Assembly: GCF_009730915.1 (NCBI RefSeq)
Contig: NC_052475.1
Coordinates: forward strand, 27,713,016 to 27,777,015
Reading direction: 5' to 3'
Length of the DNA: 64,000 bases
DNA from: Dioscorea cayenensis subsp. rotundata
Taxonomy: Eukaryota; Streptophyta; Magnoliopsida; Dioscoreales; Dioscoreaceae
A model generated the notes under the pieces. That model made no database searches. It worked only from the letters and a program-made list of their open reading frames with translations, and was not told the origin of the DNA. A program made the position numbers and the translations under genes. The stretch's first letter is position 1. Every line of letters starts with the position of its first letter. Of the stretch, positions 37,101 through 47,700 are shown in pieces.

Positions 37101-40046
37101 TAACGCTCTGCTCTTCTTGTCCAACCTCCCTAGTCCCCATCCTTTGTTCTCTCCTTCTCTCTCTCTCTCTGTTTTTTTTTTTTATTTATATTTAAAAAAG
37201 ATAAATGCAATCATTGTTAATTAGATAGATGCGCACGTATAAATATATGTTTAAAATTTCGATTTTTCACATTTAAGTACAGTATTTTATCATTATATTA
37301 TGAATAATCAAATATATCACGGTCAGATTTTATGAAATTTGATATGAATATTAACTTTGGTTTCGGGGTTTCTAATCCTAGAACTGAAAAATGCTAAATC
37401 CAGAGCCAAAATTAGTATTCGTGTTAAATTTTATAAAATTTATTTATAATATATAGCATTACTCTTTTATATTATTACCATGATGACTATCTTTGTTAGA
37501 AGTAAATAAATCATATTGCATAAGAATTTAAATCATTCTTATCATATAAATATTTTTTTATAAAATAGACAATCATTTATCTTTGTAATATATTAATTGA
37601 TATTGTGAAAGTTCTTACTTAATAACAGAAAATTTCAAACGTGATAGTGGTAACATTTTTTTTATTTTTATCACCATCTTCAACCAACATATATTTATGT
37701 TTGTATGCACAAAAAAATTTTACATATCTATTATCAAATTGACAAAAAAGACAAACAACATATATGTTTGTCGTAACAAGAAACTAACAAGAGACTGTTA
37801 ACTTTTTAATCTTCATTGAACTCTTATTTGAAAATATCTCCCTTTCCTTTCAAGGCACCAAACATGTGGATATAACAAATACAGCTGAATCTATATTTAA
37901 AAAAATGACACAGATATATATAGATATATATATATATAATATAACATATATGAGAGCGAGATGATGGACAATATATATAAATATATATGAACATGAATAT
38001 GAATATGACTATATGAATATAAAAAGAAAGACACCTTTCACTTAGGATTAGAACCAATATTTTGTCTCCACTCAGCAGCAGCATCCTGATTGCACGCACC
38101 ATCAAAGTATGAATGTATGAATTCGCATTGATTCATTGATACTCATTATCACATGTCCCTTCTCTTTCTAATCTCTTTCCATCCTTGATCATGATCCATT
38201 ATCCAGGCCCCCACACCCACCTCTCTACTCTCTTCCGTGGTCCAAACCAACAAACAAACAAAGCAATTAAACTGTGCTTGCATGGCCTAGACTTAGCTCA
38301 TCCTTATTCTTTCTCTCTCCCTCTCTTCTTCATACGTCTAGTCCTCTCTGTCCACCATCTTCAACCATCTTATTTCATTCATTTCTCAATTTTCTTCTCT
38401 CTCTCTCTCTCTCTTTTTTTATATATATATATATTTTAAGTTTTGGTTTTCACCACAAATTGACATGGACTCATACCAACCAAAATGATTTTGTCTCCAA
38501 TTATATGTTTCTTTCACATGTTTTCAGCCTGGCAACTAATTTATTCCTCTGTGATCACACTTAGCTCCTTAATTCAATTCATCTCTATTTATTATTCGTA
38601 GACTGATTGACTTTCTTTGTAGCTTATATCTTTTTTAATATAAAAGGTCTGTTTCCTAATTTGGTCTCTCTTATTGTTTCAGAAAAACAAAAATAATAAT
38701 AAAAAGTAACAGCATGCATGTGGCATGCCAACCATGACTCTTGCATGAAAACAATGGAAACAGGAGGAATATAATGTGGTGTGTGATTAATAGAAGCCAA
38801 CAAAACACCTGCTCAAACTTTGGTCATCAAAACTATAAAAATGGAGTAGTTCTGTTTTTATATGAAATGAGAAATTGACCATTTCTGCATGCATTGGCTG
38901 AATCTCAAGTCTTATTGTTTTGCCTTCACTGGTCCCCAGAATATACAGTATTTGTCTGCCAAGAATTATTGGAATCTTAATAATTAGTAAACTTGTACAC
39001 ATTTATTGATTGATGATCAATGATCAAAGAATGCATCATTGATAGACATCTTCAAATCAGCAAGCATGGATCAGAAATTAATGGTGTGGTAAAGAAACCT
39101 ATATATATTGTTGAAACTTCCAATCTAGTGGTCACTAGCTAGCACATCATGTCAGCAATATAAATATATATATAAACACTACTGGAAGACGTGACCACAA
39201 TAACAAGCCAAGCTATGAGATAAAATATATCTTTTCCACCAATATCATAAAGTGATTGTTCAATATCAATAGAAAAATATTACAATGGTTTTTGTTTTTT
39301 GTTGGTAACACTCAACTTTACTATTTCACTGAATAAAGACTATACCTTATTGTTAACTTGGAAGTAGTTGAAAGGTTCAATATCAATAGAAAAATATTAC
39401 AATGGTTTTGGTAACACTCAACTTTACTATTTCACTGAATAAAGACTATACCTTATTGTTAACTTGGAAGTAGTTGAAAAATTCCAGTATTTTTTTAGAT
39501 CTAAAAGATTAATTGGAAAACAAGTAAAATGACATTTAATCTTACTCGAGAAAAAAACACAACTCTTCAAAAAGAAATGCACATCATCACTTAAAGCATT
39601 TTTAAGAACTGTTTTAATATGAATCAAGCGCAATATGTTGAGTTAGATATCACCCATCCAACTTAACTGAGTATGTGTATTCAATACTTTTATGGGCTGC
39701 AGGTCTTATGATGGTGAAACTGTGAGTGGACCAAAACCCACTGGATATTAGTCTTTGGGCCTTTTTTGTTGTTCAATTATATTGATCAGTGGCCAAAATT
39801 AGCAAGTACTGGCTTGGCTTTGGCCTTTAAATAAACAACCAAAAAAATTAAATAATGGTTCATATTTGACATAGAACATGAAGTAATGTTGGGGTAAAAA
39901 TATTATTAAAGAGATGAGAATTAGTACATATTAAAAAGTGCATACGCAGAAGTTAATAATTAATTAGTATGAGATTTATTAAAAAGACCGTTCTTGCCAG
40001 AGAATGTAAGATTTCAGATTGGATATAACTTCATTTACCCGGAATC
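33403..40046. other. Long gene-poor AT-rich stretch
   Basis: No gene is supported over about 6.6 kb. Present are an (ATT)n run at about 34,129-34,174, pyrimidine tracts at 37,145 and 38,395, a (TA)n cluster near 37,910-37,990, and a tandem duplication at 39,259-39,480. ORFs are short and low in complexity. MicroRNA hairpins matching common conserved families were looked for by eye and not found. Confidence 0.4.
39259..39480. repeat. Tandem duplication, ~117 bp and 105 bp copies
   Basis: Copy 1 (39259-39375) and copy 2 (39376-39480) both run from TTCAATATCAATAGAAAA to GGAAGTAGTTGAAA. Apart from a 12-13-nt T/G-rich insertion present only in copy 1 they are nearly identical, so the duplication is recent. 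Confidence 0.92.
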
Positions 40047-40268
40047 TGTAACATCCCTAAATTAAAAATTCTAACTAAATTCACAATTAAGAAAATTTTT
40101 GCATTGTCCATATTTATATTAAAATAATATAATTATTGAGTAGGAAAATTTTAAATAATTATTAATAAGTTACAGGGGTTGAAACATAAATAACGTAAAT
40201 GTTAGGGGTCAATATAGAAAAAAGACTAATATAAAATTAAACTAAATCTTGGGGATTAATGTGAATAA

Positions 40269-40342
<74 letters not shown>

Positions 40343-41738
40343 GTAGATACGTTTATTAACCTAAATTTAATCTCATATGCTAAGGCACTGATTTTTCCAT
40401 CTTCCATACTTTCTTTTATCCTTGCCTTAATCCTTAGAGATTCCCGGATTTTAATTAATATAAATAGTTTAATAGGATTCTCTATTATTGTTAAATATTA
40501 GTTTTCAGTATCTCTTGGTTTTCTTTTTATCTTTCTCTCTTATTAAACAAATACAACTTAATGTTGTAATTTTGGTGAGATCCATATTTTGATTGAGGAT
40601 GAGAAATACTTACTAATGTTATTACATAATTAGAAAGCATATATATATATATATATTGATTTGATGATAAAGATTTATATTGGATTAATTATGGATGTAT
40701 TAGATTTTATATAATAGATCGGATGAGTTTATTTTGATATTTAAAGAAAAGCCCATAAATAACTTAATAAACGTCAATGTATATCATCGAGTAAAATTAA
40801 AAAATTTCATGAATATGTGTGTTTGGTTATAGATGAACATAATAGGGGTAATGCAGCGGGTAGACAGACTTAGGTTTAACATTGGGCAAGAGGTATGTAT
40901 TTATTTATACTTGAATGTAATTGTATGCATGATAGTTTGAGTGATTGTTTTGTAATTACTTTATTTATGTTTATATAGAATTGTATATTTGATTATGTTA
41001 ATTTATATATATATACATATATACGATGAATTTATTTGGATTGAAAGGTTTTTTTGTATATATATCTCTAAATATTAAATATGATGTTGTTGTTTTTTGG
41101 ATTGATGACATGTTAGAATTTATGTTGTCATAAGTTAATAATAAATTATTCTATTTTGAGGTATGAATGTGATGAAAGAAGAAATAAAAAATATGTGACA
41201 GCGGGAGATTGGTTTAATGTTATGATGTAAGATATGTAATAATTGGAAAATGGTAGATAATTAATATAGGCGACGATGTGTGTTGTGATCATTCTTGTAC
41301 TTGTCCATATATATAGGCGACAATAAGGTGCTGATACTTGTCCATATATGCGATAATAAAACGTTAAAATACTGTGCCCATACATGTATACAGGCGAAAG
41401 TAGCATTACCTCGGATTGATGTTATTGGATATGTCTCCATATGGGTGATGATACCGCATGTCTGGAAAGAGATATGACTACTATACTATGAGATATAGTT
41501 AGGTAGATCAAGCAAAGTCCAAATACATAAAACATAATAAGAGATTACGGTAAATATTTTGAGATTTTTAAATTGATATGATTAATTTGTGCATTATTTG
41601 ACTGTTTAAATTTCTTATCATGAGAATTAAAATGATTTGATTATTTGCATGTTATTAAATGTATTTCTTTATATGACTACCTAGGTATAGTAGTAAATGA
41701 TTTCTTTTGGCTAGTTGGAAAAGAATGGTGTGTTACAT
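40047..41738. mobile_element. Candidate solo LTR (TGTAACA...TGTTACA)
   Basis: 1,692 bp starting TGTAACATCCCTAAATT and ending GGTGTGTTACA, i.e. TG...CA with inverted TGTAACA ends, the usual form of several plant Ty3/gypsy LTRs. The interior is AT-rich with no coding domains and carries a (CT)n(AT)n microsatellite and a repeated CTTGTCCATATAT motif. The flanking 5-mers (GAATC, TACTC) match at three of five positions, so the target duplication is weak. Confidence 0.5.
40273..40342. repeat. Compound (CT)n(AT)n microsatellite
   Basis: About 23 CT units followed without a break by about 11 AT units; a length-variable locus inside the candidate solo LTR. Confidence 0.95.
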
Positions 41739-42175
41739 ACTCTTTAATCCATAATTGTGACTGAAATTTCAGATAAATTTCTTAACTTAAAATATTTAAC
41801 TAAACTGATCCTTATTCATGAGTTAACCCAACACAACTAAACTAAACTAAATTAATCAGTCAATCTGACAAGGTTTTTAAAGCATGTTTCGTGGTAATAG
41901 CTGCTAAGCTAGTGGTTGACAACCAAAGGAACACCAAATGGAAGGCTTCTCAGATTCTCCAGATAAAAATCTATCTACGAGTCCAAATTCCTCAAATACC
42001 ATGTTCTTTTCACTTATTTTATACCTTCAAATGCTAGTAAGTTGTTGCCATTAGAGAAGAAACCGAGGTCAATTATGGAGAGGGAATTGCACCGTGTTTT
42101 CCATTAGCTTTACGTGCTTGTTTGTATGAGTTGTCACACTCCCCGTGGAAGTTCTAGATGAAATTGTAGCACAAG

Positions 42176-42190
42176 TCTATCTATATAAGC
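42176..42190 (+). promoter_or_regulatory. Putative TATA box of the HIPP gene
   Basis: TCTATCTATATAAGC lies about 125 bp upstream of the start codon at 42312, giving a leader of roughly 95 nt. Confidence 0.55.
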
Positions 42191-42311
42191 ATCTCAACTA
42201 ACCCCACTTTAAATTCATCAGCATCTCAATACTTGCTAATTCCTCCTTAATTAGATCTCTCTTCTGAGAGTTCTCTTCTCAAAGGCTTCTGTGTCTTTCC
42301 AGAGCATTAGT

Positions 42312-42374
42312 ATGAATTCTTCAACTATGGCCAAAGAAGATGGCTTGAAGGTCAGCATGAAAATTTTAATATAT

Positions 42375-42407
<33 letters not shown>

Positions 42408-43229
42408 ATCATCTCTCATCTTTCTCTTTAATTAATTCCCTTTCATAATTATATATTTATATGTATATGTGCTTGCCTTTGTGGCAGATTATTCAATTAA
42501 AGGTATCTGTTAACTGCTGTGAAGGATGCAAGAGAAAAGTATTGAAGGCCTTGAGCATTAAAGGTAGTAGCACCACTGAGTTTAATTTTGATTACTTTGT
42601 TCTTAATTATTCGTGAATATAACTGAAAATTTTAGTATGCAGGTGTTTTGAAGACAGAAATCCACCCAACTCTGGCCAAAGTGACTGTTTATGGGAGTGT
42701 AGATGTCGATACTCTTATCAAGAAACTGGCTAAACGTGGCAAAACAGCAGAGTTATGGTCATCAGAATCTATAGCAGAAACCAATCCAGATATCAGCCAA
42801 GATAAGGACATTGAAACTGTGAAAAAGAACAAAGATGGAGACAGTTCTAGCTCCATGAAAGAATACACGCATATGAAATATATCAACAGTGAGAAGAAAC
42901 AAAGTGAAACCTCCACGTCTGATGCTTCAAATGCCACATTTCCTACAGGGTTTACACCAGTTGTTCCTCCTTCGAGCATGATGCTATCTCATGCAAGGGT
43001 GTTTTATCCAATGGAACCAAGTAGTGCCCCCATGGCATACTACATTGTAAGCCCACAATATCCTGGTTATGCTGGAGATCATGGTCATTATCCCTACCAA
43101 GTTCCAGTCTATCATCATCATCATCCTTATCCTCCTCTACCACCACAGCCTCCAGTGATGCAATCACAAATTACCGGGTTTTCGGATTACTTCAATGATG
43201 AAAACACGGTTGGTTGCCGAGTGATGTGA
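42312..43229 (+). CDS. HIPP: Heavy-metal-associated isoprenylated plant protein (HIPP)
   Basis: Three exons, 42312-42350, 42488-42563 and 42643-43229, GT-AG and in phase, giving 233 residues. An HMA fold spans about 14-75, with the metal-binding Cys pair in N-C-C-E-G-C-K-R-K-V (C24 and C27) and the second half in G-V-L-K-T-E-I-H. A polar Ser/Lys-rich middle (80-130) leads to a Pro/Tyr/His-rich stretch with H-H-H-H-P-Y-P-P-L-P-P (~170-185). The protein ends C-R-V-M, a CaaX box for prenylation. The HMA-plus-CaaX pair occurs only in vascular-plant HIPPs, which bind metals or partner proteins at membranes or in the nucleus. Intron 1 carries a (TA)n(TG)n microsatellite near 42,371-42,407. The subgroup cannot be assigned. 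Confidence 0.92.
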
Positions 43230-44036
43230 GACAATATGTATATCTATGTTTGCCACTGATCAATGTAGCAGTAACTAATTAGCACATGACACTCCTTTTG
43301 GAGTTTTTTGATTGATCTCTTTCTTCTCGTCCATAAATTAACTTTGCTTGGTGTGAAACATGAACGAGCTTTCTTGCATACTAAACGTGCTTAGTGGGAT
43401 TGGCATTGGCATGGAAAGGAGATTCCTTGGTTGTTCTTTTGATTGTTTTCGAGTCATGAGAATCCTTGAAATTAATTAAGGGGAAAAATGATGAACATAT
43501 ATACATATGTATACATATATATATATATGAATTGGTCGTGGGGGGTTGGAATAAAGCAGCAATGACCATTAGCCATCCAAGTTGATAATTTAGGCAGCTT
43601 ATTGACAATTGATAACAAAAAAGAATAATGCCATTTCTTTAGTTAACTGGTCAATGGTCAACTTATTAATTAATACATCTCATTCTTTGCTTATCTTCTT
43701 AAAATGGCCTTGTCCTTTTTGCTCTGGAGGAAGATGCTCACACTTTTCATTTAAGTGATGACATGTGCTTATAAATTTGGGGTGAATGATCGAGTCACGA
43801 GTTATTCTTTGTCCGATTTGGATTTGCTTTGACTGATATTGAGTGCTTGTTTTTGACCAGCATGAATTTCATTCTGGATATATTGTGTGCCCTACAAAAA
43901 TAATATTCTGTTTTAAATATTATAATTAATCAGAAGCAACTTTGAAGTCAAATCCTAAGTTTTCTTTAGAAGGTACAATGAATCACTAAACCTTGATATT
44001 TATCATTGTACTAATAATAATAATAATAATAATATT
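43230..44036. other. HIPP 3' flank and AT-rich intergenic DNA
   Basis: No gene is seen. It contains the 3' untranslated region of HIPP, (TA)n near 43,515 and an (AAT)n run at about 44,012-44,033 that borders the SINE copy. Confidence 0.35.
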
Positions 44037-44202
44037 CTCATACTGTACAACCCAATGGTATGATATCAAAGTGTAAGAGGGAAGTCATGGGTTCAAATCT
44101 CTACCACAACAGTACTGTTCCCCGTACTGTTCACCCGGGATTTCTATACTATTCTCATACTGTACATCCGGGTTTCAGTACTGTTTAGTACTGTTTATAT
44201 TC
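44037..44202 (+). mobile_element. tRNA-derived SINE, second copy of the RBOH-intron family
   Basis: Shares with 14061-14282 the segment CCCAATGGTATGA, the box B region TCATGGGTTCAAATC, TACTGTT repeats, and the 3' part GGGTTTCAGTACTGTTT then GTACTGTTTATATTCAT. An 11-bp duplication ATAATAATATT flanks it (44026-44036 and 44203-44213), though the left copy is inside an AAT microsatellite and could be coincidental. Its box A is degraded (ACAACCCAATGG). Confidence 0.7.
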
Positions 44203-44762
44203 ATAATAATATTTAAAGGCATAAAATAAAATTGTAGGAATAATGTATTTTCAATAAATTATAATTTATCTATTTTTATTAATTTTTTTTTGTGCCAATA
44301 GTGGTTTTCCACCATCTCTTTCTCAATTATTTTTATTTTTATTGATCTGAGAGTGTTTGCATAAATTCCAACCGATTTTCTTTTAAAATGTTTACATTTT
44401 TTTTTTTTTGAAAAAAAAAACTATATCCTTTATTAAAAAAAAGAAATACAAAACACAGCAATCAGGCCCACAATAGCAATCAGGCCCAAGAACGAGCCCA
44501 TTCTTTTCCGAGTTGCACCACCACCAAAACTGAAGTTTGGAAAATGGAGGGCAAGATGGGCGGGAAGGGGGCCTTCTCATCCGTTTCACCCCGCCATTTT
44601 TTCTCCTTTTTAAATTATTTTTATTTTTATCAATAATAAATCTTTTATTTCGATGAAGAGATTCTTTCAAATCATTATGTGATTGTATTCTTTCGATCGA
44701 ATTCTTCATTATTTTTTTATTTTTTTATTTTTGATAATCTTGTGTTTATTTTTTCAATTCCA

Positions 44763-47700
44763 ATGGACTTTCGAAACCCTAGCGATAGAAGCGAAGGATC
44801 ATCGAGATCAACTGGGTTTTTTCTTCTTCGTTTGCTCAGCGATGGCGCCGATCTGTTCTCTCTGTTGCCTGATCGGATATATACTGTCGGAAGGGACAAG
44901 CGGCGCTGTGACATCATCGTCGTCGACGGCCGCCGTTGTGTCAGCCGGATGCACTGCCAGGTCTTTTTCGATGGCTCCAATGGCAAACTGAGACTGGTGG
45001 ATGGCTTCTTTCTTCAAGCTAGGCCCTCTGTGAACGGGGTGTTTCTCAATGGCCGGCGGCTTCGTAGAGGAGCCACGAAGGATCTGTCAGTTGGGGATGA
45101 GATTTTGCTTGGTTGTAGGAACCGGTCAAGCTCCTGTTGCATGGCGAGGAGTGGATTTGTAGTAGAGATGATTGTGTTTCGTGGAGCGGCCGGAGGCTCT
45201 GATGCACATAAGGTGTTTGATTCAATGAGAGCAGTGGATCCTGGGGCATTGAGTGATGTGGGGTTGAGAGCTAGAGCGGGATTACTCTTGAGGTATTGTG
45301 GCAAGGTTTTACAGTCTGCTGATCCGGTGTCCTATTTGAGGAATTCTCTCCATCTTGAGATTGGCACCGGAATTGCAGGTATTGAAAAGATTAGAGGCTC
45401 AGGTGACGATCTCTTGGCAGCTGTTGCCAAGAATTATGGTCATGTTGTTGTTCAGAGTGGCAAGGATAGAGTTTTCTCGGGGAATCCCATCAAGAAGGTC
45501 AGGAAAACTGGTGGTCCTTTCCAGCCAAGGGAAGACATATTGTGGAGGAGTTGCAATTCGAATGGAAAGAAGTTGTTTCTCAATAAACTGGATCTAGTGG
45601 GGTGTGATATGGCTGATCAGGGCAATGTTGTTTCTTTGCTGGAGCTTTTTCACCCTGTTGAAAGCCTTGTGCGAGTGTTTGCTGCAACCTTTACCAGTGA
45701 TATTCCTTGGTATGTCATTAATTACCTTTTTTTTTTTTGTTTCTCTTTGACTTGCCAATATGCATGTTGATTGCTAGGCACTGTATCAAGCTTGCCAAAT
45801 CACGGTTTTATTTATTTATTCAATCTGTGTGACATACCATTCATGTAGCATGAATTTATTTTAAAACTCATTTTCTTGAACTGTTAATTGCAACTTAAAT
45901 AATGCAGGTTCTTGTCATCTTGTCGACTTCCTAGCCATCTACCAATTACAATTGCGTGCCATAGCACAGAAAGATGTTGGAGTTCAAGTCATGATAAAAG
46001 AACATCGAAACCATACTCTTCTTATCCAAATTTATTGCTTGTGTATGTGCATCAATTCAATTTTACTGATATTTGCTTGCGTTGAGTGTTTTTTGCATAG
46101 TATAATTCATTGTTCACAGTGATGGAATCCTTTTTAACTATTTTATTACCAACATATTTGTTTGTAGCTACCCTCCCTTCCCTGATATTATAGCTTTTGG
46201 GAAAGATCGCAAAAAACAAGGTGTTGCATGCCATCACCCAAAATTATTTGTGTTGCAAAGGGAGAGTGGTATTCGTGTCATCGTGACTTCGGCAAATCTT
46301 GTTTCAAAACAGGTAACTGCTCTGGTGCAAGCCATCATTCTAGATTGATATATTCTTTTCCTCTGCATTTTTATATAGGCTGTCTCAATGTGTTCAGAAT
46401 GTCATACAAGTGAAAAATGTTCAACTATGACTGCACAGAGAGAGAGAAAAAAAGTGTTAGCCAAAATGTCTATTTTCCCTACATGTGTCTGCATACTTAC
46501 TTAGGCCTGCTTTGGCAGTGGAAAAATGTAACTAATACAGTCTGGTTTCAAGATTTCCTTCGAAGAAGTTCTCCGGATTATTCATCTTTATTTGGCAGAC
46601 CTGAACATACAAAGTGTGACTTTGCTGCTCAACTAGCTGGGTTTATTGCATCACTTATCATCGACGTGCCCAGTCAAGCACACTGGATTACAGAATTAGC
46701 AAAATTTGATTTTACCGGGTCTCAAGGTCATCTGGTTGCTTCAGTGCCTGGAATATATGTGCAGAACCCACCCTATTTTGGAGCTGATCATTGCTTGTCA
46801 GTAAGTAGTTACAATATATTTCAATCTAATAACTGTGTCGACTGAAATGACCGTATATGTAATGCACATGATGCTTGTAAGTTGGCGAAAAAAGTCTACC
46901 TGTTATTGCTGTTCTCTTGACATGATTGATATATGAAACACTTGCGTTTGGAGCTTTTTTATCATCTACCTTAAGAATAATGTGGTATTTGTTCAAATTT
47001 GTTTTATGCCACACTCTTGTAGTTACCATTGTGTTGGAACATCATCAAGGTTGTCTCTTGTTTTATTTTATTTTATTTTATTTTTTTCCAGCTCTGCTGC
47101 TTATACAGTAAAACTTCACTGGTTCTTATTTAGTCTGGGTTGATCCTCTTCTACATTGATGCTGATAGCTCTTTAACCATTTATGTGGGCAACCGCACTT
47201 GTATACATCAAATTCCTCAACAAAACGATTTATTTTGTATTTATTGTGCATCCTCATCTTGCAATCAATTTTTAGGCTTAATATTGCATGGTACTTTGTT
47301 TTTCAGTTTCTAAATTTTCTCGTATGCACCCTATAACTCGAGAAAACAATGCCCTTGTCCTTTTGAATAATTTGGTGTCACTATGATGTAGGCCAAGCAG
47401 ATTGAGCGGTTACAGCCTAATGCTGTGGACTTTCTTGGTTCAGCTCATTCATCAGTGGTAGGTTTAAGACATCGATTTAGTACCACATCTGATGCAACTG
47501 GTGCACAACTGAAGATTCTGGCTTCAATTCTTGGTAAAGGTCGGGAAAATGCAAGTGGGCTCTTTGAAGTTCTTTTGCGAAGGAACAACAATATACCCGC
47601 TGATGTTAATGCTGTGAGCGTTCTTGTTGCTGACTTGGATGAATTTTCTGAGGGAGGTAATTCCTGAAAAGCACTTGCATGTGCTGATAAATGTTTCATG

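Noticed and set aside
41300-41410. Repeated CTTGTCCATATAT / AGGCGA motif as a regulatory array
   Set aside because: Only two or three imperfect copies within the candidate solo LTR; explained as internal LTR repeats.
33403-42170. Conserved microRNA precursor in the gene-poor stretch
   Set aside because: No sequence matching well-known plant microRNA families with a pairing arm was found by eye; a folding search was not possible.
44679-44762. Upstream Met of the FHA-TDP1 frame
   Set aside because: The added residues are Phe/Ile-rich translation of a T-rich leader; homologous sequence starts near the Met at 44763.
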